A stretch of DNA of 64,000 nucleotides from Nicotiana tabacum (taxonomy: Eukaryota; Streptophyta; Magnoliopsida; Solanales; Solanaceae). The stretch is from the NCBI RefSeq assembly GCF_000715075.1, contig NC_134082.1, positions 137,938,948 through 138,002,947 on the forward strand. The letters are read 5' to 3'. Of this stretch, positions 1-9,507 are shown one piece after another (positions within the stretch are counted from its first letter, which is position 1; the number at the start of each line of letters is the position of its first letter). The notes beneath the pieces are model-generated. The model worked only from the letters and a program-made list of their open reading frames with translations. It was not told where the DNA came from and made no database searches. Both the position numbers and the translations under genes were made by a program.

Positions 1-36
1 TGCATCATTTAATAATGAAATTAAAAGTTAATATAC

Positions 37-151
37 CTGGAAGGAAATGTGGTTATCCTTGGGATTAATGGGTGGTGGTTCATTGATGGCATCGTAATCC
101 TCCATGGCTACGTTCTCAATCAAGTGAATCCCAACTCCATAGTTGTACAAG
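37..151 (-). CDS. Glyoxalase I / VOC-family protein, exon 2 (partial gene)
   Basis: On the minus strand this stretch reads as an in-frame continuation of exon 1, with the family signatures LYNYGVGIHLIE and INPKDNHISFQ. These are characteristic of plant glyoxalase/bleomycin-resistance-fold (vicinal oxygen chelate) proteins. The Glu of GIHLIE and the His of NHISFQ fall where this fold usually places metal-binding or active-site residues. The exon is 115 bp. It is bounded by an AG acceptor (AAAAG before CTTGTAC) and a GT donor (CCAG followed by GTATAT). The gene runs off the left edge of the window, so later exons are not seen. Under GT-AG splicing the codon at the exon 1/exon 2 junction becomes TGC (Cys), where relatives have Trp. 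Catalytic activity cannot be judged from two exons; many plant members of this subgroup are of uncertain activity. Confidence 0.85.
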
Positions 152-174
152 CTTTTAAACATTAAACAAAATAG

Positions 175-179
175 CTGAG
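175..179. repeat. Target-site duplication CTGAG (partner at 3933-3937)
   Basis: The five bases immediately left of the 5' LTR are repeated exactly after the 3' LTR end (…TATACA then CTGAG). A five-base duplication is what gypsy/copia-type integrases make. It fixes the element borders to the base. Confidence 0.9.
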
Positions 180-846
180 TGTTTACCCACAATCATGGAT
201 AATAATTATATTTATATGTGATTTTAAGGATATATGAATTAATTCAAGACAAATGATTAATGGCATTAGATTAAGCAGATAAAAGACTTGATAAATTGCC
301 AAACCAAATAATGAGAGTGATCCCGGAGTCGGTGACAACTTTAACAAAGTGGCTGCCCTCGATCCCGAGCTCACAATAATGAAGAACTGATGAACAAAAG
401 TAAGAACTTTGAATAACAAAGAGAATAGCAATGTATTGCCTTGGCATGCGCATTACAACGTGTGTAATGAATAGTTAGACTCTCCTTTATATTGTAGGGG
501 AGTTTCACCCTAAGTACAATTCTTAAAAAGGAGAAAAATATTTCATCTTGCTAGTCACTGATCCATTACTGATACGAGTTGAGATTTATACTGTGATATT
601 CGGTTGGGCATGGATATCACAACCCTTTGTTAGTCGTATGCGATCGTCAGGTAATGCGCTCCGAAGTTTTTGGATTCGAATCGGACCTGAGGACGTGGCC
701 CCGATTCTTTCGAGGGCAGGTGTTTTGCTCGAACCTCGACACGAGGGCTTCCTTGCCTTGATCCCGATTCCTCACAATCACGTCTCTGCTCTATTTTCTT
801 TACCGAGAACTGAGGTGTCCAACGGGCTCGGTTTCACCCGTACACA
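180..846 (+). repeat. 5' LTR of intron element
   Basis: Starts TGTTTACCCACAATC and ends CGTACACA. It aligns along its whole length with 3269-3932, including the long shared block around GATCCCGGAGTCGGTGACAA. ORFs predicted inside it on either strand recur in the 3' copy and are LTR sequence, not genes. Confidence 0.9.
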
Positions 847-1266
847 AATAGTCTCCTCATTTCTCAAAGAGTAGGTTTACTGAAACGATGAGAAACGACA
901 TATGCACTTCCATTTCTTCTTCAATACGACGTGAAAGAAACGACAAAGAATTTGAAATGTCCCGCCAGTCGTGTCATTCTGACTTCAAACACATGACAAC
1001 CATCGGCAGGTCATCCCTAAATGCGAAGCGACGCGAAATCTCTATAAATATTTTCATCCTTCGTTCATTTTTCACCTTTTGACCAAGCTTCTACCTTCGA
1101 GTTTTCAGGCTATCACTATCCTTCTTCATACTCTCATATTTTTACCTACGTTCTTCAGGATTTCTTAGTAAGTTACAAGTTTTTACCTAGTTTTCACCCA
1201 AAGCAGTTCACTTAACTCTTCATCTTTCAACATTTTTTCATATTTTTCAAGTTTTTTTAGATAACA

Positions 1267-3223
1267 ATGGCTAAAACATCTAAATCGGTTCCTCACCAAT
1301 CCGGTTCTTCTTCTTCCAAACCGACCACTGAAATCAGGGCGATCATTCCTGATATAGTCGTCCTCAAGACATCTTCTCCTGGCACAACCACCGGCGAACC
1401 GACCCCCGAGCCTCCCTTAAAATGTTCATTCCTAGGGGTTGTTCAGTTGCGGATTACTTTAAGGTTGAAAAGCCCTCGTCGGTGCAAGATCGGGGTAAAA
1501 GAGCATCAAGGTATATATGCTCCATTATTAAAGACATCATTGTCGTGGTCTGAGTAGACTGCAACTGGGAAGGTAAGGATGCAGTAGTCCCTGGCTTGAT
1601 GACGTTATCACTACCGATGTGGAGGGATATTTAAGTTTTTACACTTACCCGTTCACATTGGGCCCAGTGGACCCGGTTATTCTGGACTTCTTTAGGAGGT
1701 ATGAAGTATGCCTCGGTCAGATCCATCCACCACTGTTGAGGATCGTGATCCTCGTTCGTTACTTTGTGAACAAGATCGGATCCTGTCGGTTCGCCATCAA
1801 TCACCGACTCCGCCTATACAGTCCCTAAATCTTCTGAAGGGGAATAATAAAGGTCACACGTCAGGCCATCAAAGCCCCATTCTCGAGTATCGATGATGAC
1901 CGAGATCGGGGCTGGAAGGGACGCGTCGTTCGGGTGAAGATTGAAGACTTGATCCCTCCCGACTTCATTCCATTTCCCCAGAAGTGGAATGCATCATGTA
2001 AGTACAGCTTCATTTTAAACGTTAATTTTATATTTATCTCCTTTTTTCTTACTAGTACTTGCGGTGGTGCAGCTGTTGCTCGAGTCGCCTCGGTTCAAGG
2101 AATGGATCGAGGGCATTTGTTCACAGATGCCTTATTCCGAGCGCACATAGCGCGAATTCTCGAAGGGCCGATGGGAGGCCCGTTCTCATGGTAAGATCTC
2201 CCTCCCGAATAAGTAACATTAGGCTCCCTTTTTTGCATCATATTTTCATTTTCCCAGTCTTCTTTTTGCAAGTTTTCCTAAGACCACTGATCTTAGGCCT
2301 TTATAAGGAAACAAGGACATGCACTCGTCCTATGCTTTGGGGCAGTGAGGAAAAGAATAAGAAGAAAAGAAAAGCTTCGGGCTCCCCGAGCTCCACGGTG
2401 AAGCCCAAAAAGAGATTGGCTTGTAAGCCAAAGAAAGGCTCCGGTTCTTGAGAACCGGACTCGGACTCACTTCTTCGGCTCGGGGATGATCCCGAGGAAG
2501 ATGATTTTTTTGTGGCCCATGGGCCGACCTCCCCAGAAGAGCAAGCAGCACCCGAGGGGGAGACTATGGAGGCCGATCTCTCTCAGGTTCGGGCGACCGA
2601 TGTGAAGACAAGGGCTGAGACCCCTCAGGACGCCGGCTTCGCTCCACTTGGCGTAATAGAGATCTCAGGGTAGCCTTCATACACCTAATCCATGCTCGAG
2701 GAGGCTTGAGCGATGAAGGAGTTGTCTAACAAAGGGGCTCATGGTACTGGCGATCCCTTCCCTTTTTTTGACGGCGTGGATTCGGCCGTTTTGGAAGACT
2801 TTTTGGGGTTGGGTGACCTGGAAATGACGAGTAAGGATCCGTCTGCAGAATTCAGAGGGCTGAATTCCAGCCCAAAATTAATCAACCACCCGAGTATGGA
2901 TCCCGACCACAAGAGGTCGATAATCATCACCATCCCGAAAGATGCCCGGGTTCTTTTAGCTCCCGTGGGAGTGGATATCTACCTCCAATTCCTAGTGACC
3001 GAGGTGGACCAGGCAAAAATGAATGAGGTGGACATGCCGTGCCTTTTCAATGAGGTGCATCAGGCGCTGAATCGAGTAAGGCATCACTATGACCCTTCGA
3101 GCCTTTACTTAGGTCTTTATACTTCTAATGTTTTTCCATCCTTTTGTAGACCTCTGTACTTCACCACGAGAGCTTCTTTCAGTATCGGGCCAAGGTCAAG
3201 CAAAGTGTGTTATGGGAATTTGT
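1267..3223 (+). pseudogene. Broken gag-like / 'putative gypsy-type transposon' (PF04195-like) protein
   Basis: The start ATG with MAKTSKSVP, a Ser-rich N-terminus, the YTYPFTLGPVDPVILDFFRR segment (about 1630-1690), the RIVILVRYFVNKI segment (about 1738-1780) and DLIPPDFIPFPQKWN (about 1945-1990) match, in order, a protein repeatedly found in Solanaceae LTR elements. Frameshifts and a stop at 1555 break the frame between blocks. The segment 2713-3075 ends in a Leu/Asn-rich helix-like stretch. It would continue in frame after a 74-bp GT-AG intron (3076-3149) into a region starting SVLHHESFFQYRAKVKQ and then stop. Other intron-like gaps lie near 1999-2057 and 2190-2280. No pol domain is present. 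The family assignment is from memory of the domain, not from a search. Confidence 0.7.
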
Positions 3224-3268
3224 ATCAAATTGCCACTATTATCCTTAAACCCACGATGGGCACCAAAC

Positions 3269-3932
3269 TGTTTACCCTAAAAACGTATAACAATTGAATT
3301 TATATGTGGTTTTAAGAATATGTGGATTAATTCAAGACAAATGATTAATGGCATTAGATTAAGCAGATAAAAGACTTGATAAATTGCCAAACCAAATAAT
3401 GAGAGTGATCCCGGAGTCGGTGACAACTTTAACAAAGTGGCTGCCCTCGATCCCGAGCTCACAATAATGAAGAACTGATGAACAAAAGTAAGAACTTTGA
3501 ATAACAAAGAGAATAACAGTGTATTGCCTTGATATGAGCGTTACAACATGTGTAATGAATAGTTAGATTCCCCATTATATAGTAGGGGAGTTTCACCTCA
3601 AGTACAATTCTAAACAAAGGTAAAAGTTTTTCATCTTGCTAGTCACTGACCCATTACTAATACGAGCTGAGATTTACGCCATGACATCCGGTTGGGCACG
3701 GATATCACGGCCCTTTGTTAGTCGTGTGTGATCGTCTGGTAATGCTCTCCGAAGTTTTGTGATTCGAATCAGACCAGAGGGTGGCCCCGATTCTTCCGAG
3801 GGCATGTGTTTTGCCCGAACTTCGACACGAGGGGTTCCTTGCCCTAATTCCGATTCTTTACGGTCACGTCTCTGCTCCGTTTGCTTCACCGAGAATCGAG
3901 GTGTCCAAGGGGCTCGGTTTCACCTGTATACA
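3269..3932 (+). repeat. 3' LTR of intron element
   Basis: Begins TGTTTACCCTAAAAACG and ends TGTATACA. It is the partner of 180-846 and is followed directly by the second CTGAG. Its right half contains the same CG-rich block as the 5' LTR (GATTCGAATC…GGCCCCGATTCTT). Confidence 0.9.
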
Positions 3933-3937
3933 CTGAG

Positions 3938-4199
3938 GTACCTAAATATATTCATGCTTAAAGAACTTTATTGTTGTAGTACTGAGGTAATTATTATTGT
4001 TGTTGCCTGTTGTAATATATATGGACGTGCTTTATTCTCCCGTGATAAAAGAATAATGGTATCAAATGGGCGCATAGCAAGATTAATTCTTACATTGGCC
4101 TAGAAGGATAATGTACTTAAAACAGGAGATAAACATGCATGAAATATAAGGAGTGAATCTTAGGTGAAAATAGAATGAGGTATATATAAAGAGGCTAAC
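3938..4199 (-). other. Donor-side remainder of glyoxalase intron 1
   Basis: Non-coding sequence between the right target-site copy of the LTR insertion and the intron donor at 4199. It is AT-rich and intron-like, with no ORF of interest and no recognised repeat. Together with 152-179 it is all that remains of the pre-insertion intron, which would have been about 0.29 kb. Confidence 0.6.
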
Positions 4200-4384
4200 C
4201 AGGCACCATGGAAATTGAAAGAAGAAGGGCGTTTAACTAGGCAAAAGCCCAAGACGTTTTCATAGAAGCGCACAGAATTCCAAACATCTCTCACCAACAA
4301 AGACACATGGTTGAGTGAAAGCAGAGGCAGTGCTTGGCAGCTGCTCATGACTTCCTCAATCTCCACTATCATCTTCTCTTCCAA
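4200..4384 (-). CDS. Glyoxalase I / VOC-family protein, exon 1
   Basis: This exon gives 61 codons plus two bases. It includes SLNHVSLLVRDVWNSVRFYE and VLGFCLVKRPSSFNFHGA, the classic first beta-alpha-beta-beta unit of a plant glyoxalase-like VOC protein. His26 in the LNHVS motif is the expected first metal-ligand position. The most upstream Met is taken as the start; Met5 and Met13 are alternatives because the family N-terminus is variable. The exon ends TG before a GTTAGCC donor, giving a phase that matches exon 2 exactly (185 + 115 = 300 nt). Without splicing the frame runs on for only a dozen residues and then stops. Exons 1 and 2 are about 4.05 kb apart, almost entirely because of the LTR element at 180-3932. 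A short AT-rich 5' leader and a TATA-like box lie upstream. Confidence 0.88.
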
Positions 4385-4496
4385 TCTTATGTTTTCTTTT
4401 CTGTTATATATATAATATAGATGTTCTCTTTCTCCTTTCTTTCTTATTATTTTCTTACTTGATGTGTTGTGGATAAATCTAGATAGGGAGATTGGC

Positions 4497-4504
4497 TTAT
4501 TTAT
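4497..4504 (-). promoter_or_regulatory. Putative TATA box of the glyoxalase-like gene
   Basis: On the minus strand the sequence TATAAATA lies about 113 bp upstream of the exon 1 ATG, with GCCAAT just downstream of it. This spacing would give a 5' leader of roughly 80 nt, normal for a plant gene. A second AT run (TATATTATATATATA, near 4405-4420) is only about 25-35 bp from the ATG and is more likely leader. No transcript evidence is available, so this is a motif call only. Confidence 0.45.
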
Positions 4505-5249
4505 AACAGCAGGGAGATCCTTTGATATACTTATACCTTACAAGTGATCATTGAGTGTGAACTTTCCGAGAAGTTCTTATCATGGAGTATAGGACAAGGA
4601 TGTACCATGCATTAGGAAGCAACCTATTTTCATTTTGCCTCACCAAAACACCAACCCCCAACTGTAGCAAAATATTCTAAGCCTGATTGCATGCGTCAGA
4701 TACATTTCACGTGTATTACAAGGAGCCGAAATACTTGCACAATAATCCGGTTATGACTAAATACGGGGTCCTTACACATGCAATTAGATGGCGCAAAGGC
4801 TTCACTTTGTTTGATGACAATATATATCTAGATTTAGGGTTACAATTCTTTTCTCGTATTTAGAGCAGAGGCTTCAATGTGTTAATTTACACAGCCGAGT
4901 AATCTATCAATAAAGATTGAATGATGGAAATTAAATCAAACAGAGAAGATTATGTTAAACATCATGAATGAGCGAGTAAGGATCAAAATATCATAATGAA
5001 CTGAACCTTACTCATGTCCTCGTAACTGTACGTTGTTGCGAGTACTTCAATTGCACATGGAAAAAGCACAACAACAACAACAAGGAAGAAGAAGAAAGGA
5101 GAACATGCTTAGACATAATGTCATACCACCGTAAATAGCCCATTAATTTCTTCAGCTAAAAAAAGATCCATTTTCAATAATTTACTCGACATAATTGTGA
5201 AATACAATAGTCACATTATTAGCCTGAGCGCTCCAGATGCCTTAAGTCC

Positions 5250-5268
5250 GGTCGCCGTAACAGCGACC
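5250..5268. other. GTCGC hairpin 1
   Basis: Perfect 6-bp inverted repeat GGTCGC…GCGACC around CGTAACA, followed by a TTGAGAATTT/AAAAAGG/CACAATAAAA tail. A similar hairpin with different arm bases and the same tail occurs at 5941-5963. This suggests two copies of one small element, possibly a remnant of CACTA-type subterminal repeats. That identity is a guess. Confidence 0.45.
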
Positions 5269-5548
5269 TAGTTGAGAATTTAAAAAAGGAAAAACACAAT
5301 AAAATGCAGGTAAAAGACGTGCATTTTGAACTCCTTCTCGGTTAGGAATCTTTTTTTTTAATAATTATTTTTGTCTATCTATACATAATTTGACCTTAGT
5401 TATATAATTCTGTTTTGTTTCGAATTATACGCACGAGTACTTCTAAAAAAGAAGTTACAACTTCACGGTTTTATCATCAAAATTTTTTTGGTGAGCAACA
5501 ATTACAAAATCAAGGGTTCTAGGTTCTCTTTTTTTGAATAAAATATTT

Positions 5549-5645
5549 TTGTATTAGCAGCTAAATTTTGCATTTACGTATTTGTATTAGTAGTGAAATT
5601 TTGCATTAAGGTATTCGTATTAATAGTTAAATTTTACATTAAAAA
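5549..5645. repeat. Three-copy 32-33 bp minisatellite
   Basis: Three imperfect tandem units begin at 5549, 5582 and 5614. Each reads like TTGTATTAG followed by AAATTTTGCATT, with a few substitutions. It is short and AT-rich, with no known function. Confidence 0.75.
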
Positions 5646-5690
5646 TTATAATTTATTAATGATTATTTAACTTTAATATTAACAGCGCAT

Positions 5691-5877
5691 CAGAGGCAGA
5701 TCCAGGATTTGAGGATTATGGGTTCCTATCGTAATTTTAGATTAATATTCAATAATAACTGGGTTTACAGTCAGATATTTACCAATATTTAGTGAATTTC
5801 TTAATATAAATACAGAGTCTACGCAAGAGTTACTGGGTTCCCGGGAACCCGTAGCCTATGCACTAGGTCCGCCCCTG
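5691..5877. mobile_element. hAT-type MITE
   Basis: 187 bp with imperfect terminal inverted repeats: CAGAGGCAGATCCAGGATT at the left, and the complement of GCACTAGGTCCGCCCCTG at the right (CAGGGGCGGACCTAGTGC). It is flanked by the 8-bp near-duplication CAGCGCAT (5683-5690) and CAACGCAT (5878-5885), which match at 7 of 8 bases. Eight-base duplications and CAG-GG termini are typical of hAT elements. There is no coding capacity. Confidence 0.85.
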
Positions 5878-6086
5878 CAACGCATCGGCTTTGTCGCAGG
5901 TCATACCACTAATTTAAAGAGAAGAAATTAATAAGACACATGTCGCCGTTTTAACTGGCGACCAAGTGGAGAATTTGAAAAAGAAGAAACAACAATAAAA
6001 CGAATTCACTAGCCCCTCTATTAAAGGCAACTATAGGGTTTGTTGCTGCAATATGAGCCACCTTCAAAAGACACATAAGTATTATA
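5878..6086. other. Spacer between the two MITEs, with GTCGC hairpin 2
   Basis: Non-coding. Contains the hairpin GTCGCC…GGCGAC at 5941-5963, then a GTGGAGAATTTGAAAAAG…CAATAAAAC tail that resembles the sequence after hairpin 1. Nothing else is recognised. Confidence 0.5.
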
Positions 6087-6339
6087 CTCCATCCGTTCAT
6101 TTTTACTATTCCACGATAAACTTTGCATATTTCTCAAGAAATAATAAATAAAGTACATAATTTATCATGATACTAATATTTATTGATGCATACTTTTAAT
6201 AGATTTGAAAAAATAATTTGAAATGAGTAATTAATACTAAGTGTATAACAGGGAAAAAATTATCTTTTCTTGATATGCTAAAGTGTCAAATAAAAGTGAA
6301 AATCTATTTATAGAATAATGAACAAGTAAAAGTAAGGAG
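6087..6339. mobile_element. Stowaway-type (Tc1/mariner) MITE
   Basis: 253 bp beginning CTCCATCCGTTCATTTTTACT and ending AGTAAAAGTAAGGAG, whose complement (CTCCTTACTTTTACT) matches the left end. It is bordered by TA on both sides (6085-6086 and 6340-6341). CTCC-CCGTTC termini with TA target sites are the Stowaway hallmark. It is AT-rich and non-coding. Confidence 0.85.
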
Positions 6340-6434
6340 TAATAATAAAGTTTATAATAAGGATCCTCAATGCTCTCTATGGATAAAGGTGGAGCACGTT
6401 AGCTCGTGGGTCTGGCCAAACTAGTTAGCTCGTG
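6340..6434. other. Junction between host flank and truncated retroelement leader
   Basis: Between the Stowaway MITE and the first recognisable Tekay leader sequence (ATCTTCGAGAGGCTATAGGG, from about 6438) lies about 95 bp. It contains an 11-bp direct repeat GTTAGCTCGTG at 6398-6408 and 6424-6434. No LTR or primer binding site is present. It looks like filler at a deletion or end-joining junction. Confidence 0.5.
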
Positions 6435-6535
6435 AAAATCTTCGAGAGGCTATAGGGTGTTAGGAAACTACTCTTTATTCATCTTCTATCGTGCAGTTGA
6501 TGTTATACTAAATTCCTTATTCTATTCTCTCACAG

Positions 6536-8173
6536 ATGGTGAGGACGCGCAAGACAGACGTTCCAGACCCGGGAAGAGCTGCCCCCTCGTTGCTAGAGGT
6601 TGAGGCAGAGGCAGAGGGAGAGCACCAGCCTGAGGTAGGGGATGAGGGCATCCCAGAGATGCCCCGGTTGCACCACCGGCAGATCCTGTGGGGGATCCTA
6701 TTATCGACGAGCAGGGCGAGGTGCCCGCGGCAGAGCCTACCACGGTGGACTTCATGACAGTAGCGGGTTTTCAGGAGGTCATGGGCCATATGCTGCGGTT
6801 CATGAATTCTATGACTCGGGCTGGTTATTTCCAGCAGACCTAGCCACATCTCAGGACGGATGGGGAGCACAGACTCATACTTCTCAGTCTCCTGGTCATG
6901 CAGTTGCAGTGTATCAGAATCCGGGTGCACTACCCGTGGATGGGGCCTAGCCAGTTGTCGCAGTGGTACCCGAGCCCAGACCAGCTGCGGACGGCGACCC
7001 GCAGAAATTATTGGGCAGATGGACTAGGCTACACCCTCCTATCTTCGATGGTAAGCGTCATGAGGGTGCCTAGGATTTCAATGATAGGTGCAGGGATAGA
7101 CTGCACAACATGAGGATATTGGAGTCTCATGGGGTTGACTTCACTACTTTCCAGCTGGAGGGCAGGGCCCGTAGATGGCTGTAATCTTATGTTCTTGGCA
7201 GGCCAACAGGTTCTTCTCCCATTACTTGGGGTCAGTTCACCCAGCTTTTCCTGGATAGGTATATTCCACCCTTTGAGAGCAAAGAGTTGCGGTATCAGTT
7301 TGAGAAGCTCGAGTAGGGTCAGATATCAGTGACTGACTATGAGGCGAGGTTTACTGAGTTGTACCGCCACGCGCTAATGATACTTCATACTAACGCAGAG
7401 AGGGTGCAGAGGTTTGTTGCAGGGTTGCATTCTGGTATTAGGGCCAACATAGCCTGAGAGGTTGAGATGGGGACTTCATATCAGCTGGTAGTGGAGATTT
7501 CTCGGGGGATTGAGGGCTATCATCTGAGAGGTAGAGAGCAAATGCAACAGGACAAGAAGGCTCGATTATCTAGAGAGTTTAGAGGTGCTTAGGCTAGGCG
7601 CATAGGTCAGTTTGGGAGAGGTCAGCCTAGCTGGCCCCTCTATTCAGCACTACCACCTCCTCGAGGTGCTTCAGCGCGCCTTATTTCAGCGCCATACCAT
7701 AGAATTCTTACCGCCCGCCAGCTATCCAGGGTTCTTCTAGTGGGTATTCAGGTCCCTAGGATTCTTCTAGCTCCTATTTCAGTGTTATACCGGAGAGTTC
7801 ATACCGCCCACCGGCTATTCAGGCTTCTTCCAGTGGGTCTACACGTCATCAGGGTCATACATCAGGGCAGCATGTCACCACACCGAGGGGTTATTTCGAG
7901 TGCGGAGACCTTAGTCATATGAAGAGATACTGCCCTAGACTTCGGGGCAAGGCAGTACAGCAGGGTCAGCAGCACATGATTGCAGCACCGGTTGTCCATC
8001 CACCTAGAGGCGGAGGGCAGACTGGTAGGGGTCGTCCTAGAGGTGGAGGCAAGGCAGGGAGAGGTCAGCCAACTACTGCTCAGATAGGTGGAGGCCAGCC
8101 AGCCTGTGCTCCAGCAGATTCTATGCTTTTCCGGCCAGACCAGATGCATTGGCCTCAGATGCCGGTATCATAG
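6536..8173 (+). pseudogene. Tekay-like gag remnant with zinc knuckle
   Basis: The start ATG gives MVRTRKTDVPDPGRAAP, a usual beginning for this gag, right after the leader end TCTCACAG. The capsid region is scattered over frames: an HDRLHNM-like region near 7080-7115, VDFTTFQLEGRARRW-like residues near 7135-7180, and VTDYEARFTELYRHA near 7330-7370. The nucleocapsid at about 7888-7945 has YFECGDLSHMKRYCPR, so the first Cys of the CX2CX4HX4C knuckle is replaced by Tyr. A Gly/Arg/Gln-rich tail follows (about 7990-8110). Internal stops and frameshifts (for example near 6757, 6950 and 7590) make it non-functional. Confidence 0.8.
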
Positions 8174-8751
8174 GTATTATTTTCACCTGCGGTAGGGATG
8201 CTTCGGTATTATTTGATCCAGGGTCTACTTATTCATATGTATCATCTCTGTTTTCTTATTTCCTGGATATTCCTCGTGAGTCCTTAGGCACTCCTATTTA
8301 TGTGTCCACTCATGTGGGTGATTTTGTGGTTGTGGATCGGATCTATCGATCCTGTGTGGTCACATTCTGTGGTTACGAGACTAGAGATGACCTTCTATTA
8401 CTTGATATGACCGACTCTAAGGTCATCTTGGGCCTGGATTGGTTATCCCCATACCACGCCGTCCTAGATTTTCATGCCAAGACTGTTACTTTAGCGATGC
8501 CAAGGTTGGAGTGGAAGGGTTTCTTAGTTAGTACATCTAGTGGGGTTATTTCATTTCTGAAGGCTCAACATATGGTCGAGAAGGGTTGTCTAGCTTATCT
8601 ATTTTATGTTCGGGACACCACCGCAGAATCTCCGATGATTGATTCAGTTCTAGTAGTCCGGGAGTTCGCTGATGTGTTTCCTTCTGACCTTCCTGGCATG
8701 CCACCGGATCGTGATATTGATTTTGGTATTGATTTGGATCTAGGTACCTAG
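8149..8751 (+). pseudogene. Aspartic protease (retropepsin) domain of Tekay-like pol
   Basis: An open stretch of 200 codons carries DASVLFDPGSTYSYVS. The active-site triad is DPGS, where gypsy proteases usually have DSGA/DTGS-type motifs and chromoviruses often have D-P-G-S. It also has VILGLDWLSPYHAVLDF, the downstream conserved block that precedes the RT linker. The segment ends with FADVFPSDLPGMPPDRDIDF, the normal bridge into RT. It closes at a TAG after DLGT where an intact polyprotein would read on. The catalytic Asp is present, but the fragment is separated from gag by a stop and from RT by a stop. Confidence 0.85.
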
Positions 8752-8811
8752 CCTATATGTATCCCACCGTATCGTATGGCTTCGAAAGAGTTGAAGAAGT
8801 AACTTGAGGAG

Positions 8812-9507
8812 TTGTTAGCAAAGGGGTTTGTGAGACCGAGTGTGTCACCTTGGGGTGCACTAGTGTTGTTTGTGAAGAAGATGGATGGGACTATGTGGAT
8901 GTGCATTAATTACCACCAGTTGAACAAAGGTACCATCAAGAACAAGTACCCGTTGCCGCGCATTGATGATTTGTTCGACCAGTTGCAGGGTTCTAGGGTG
9001 TTCTCTAAGATCGACTTGAGATTAGGGTATCATCAACTTAAAATTCGGGACTCAGATGTCCCGACGACTACTTTCTATACTAGATACGACCATTATGAGT
9101 TTCTGGTGATGTCCTTCGGCTTGACTAATGCCCCAGCGATGTTTATGGACTTTATGAACAGGGTGTTCAGGCCTTATATTGATTCCTTTGTTATTGTCTT
9201 CATTGATGACATCTGGATCTACTCACGTAGCATGGGGGAGCACAATCAGCATTTGAGAGTAGTGCTCCAGACATTGCGAGAGCAGAAACTATATGCTACA
9301 TTCTCTAAGTGTGAGTTTTGGCTTGAGTCAATAGCATTCTCGGGGCATGTTGTATCAGGAGAGGGTATTAAAGTGGATCCTAAGAAGATTAAGGCAGTTC
9401 AGAGTTGGCCACGTCCTACTTTAGTGATTGAGATCAGGAGTTTCCTGGGGTTAGCATGTTATTACAGCCGATTTGTGCAGGACTTTCATCCATTGTATCA
9501 CTTTTGA
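8812..9507 (+). pseudogene. Reverse transcriptase domain of Tekay-like pol
   Basis: 231 open codons cover the RT fingers and palm: [67 protein letters not shown] and [10 protein letters not shown]. The catalytic Asp pair lies in FIDD at about 9199-9210, and the first catalytic Asp is in SKIDL near 9010. Changes from the consensus (for example [11 protein letters not shown] and IDDIWIYS) fit a decaying copy. A TAA about 14 codons upstream of the first Met and a TGA at 9505-9507 break the polyprotein. It ends just after the [16 protein letters not shown] block that joins RT to RNase H. Confidence 0.9.

Larger units (their letters stand above)
180..3932 (+). mobile_element. Complete non-autonomous LTR retrotransposon in glyoxalase intron 1
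   Basis: Two direct repeats of 667 and 664 bp (180-846 and 3269-3932) begin TGTTTACCC and end in CA. They are flanked by a perfect 5-bp duplication CTGAG (175-179 and 3933-3937), so both ends are defined. The 2.4 kb interior encodes only a broken gag-like/PF04195-like protein, with no protease, RT or integrase. It therefore depends on another element for mobility. It lies antisense to the host gene. The two LTRs differ by scattered substitutions and small indels, so the insertion is not very recent. I do not see a clear primer binding site after 846. Confidence 0.9.
4505..5690. other. Upstream intergenic sequence, glyoxalase side
   Basis: AT-rich non-coding DNA with no ORF that resembles a protein. 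It holds a small perfect hairpin at 5250-5268 (arms GGTCGC/GCGACC) and a three-copy minisatellite at 5549-5645. No gene or promoter is recognised apart from the TATA-like box bordering it at 4497-4504. Confidence 0.6.
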
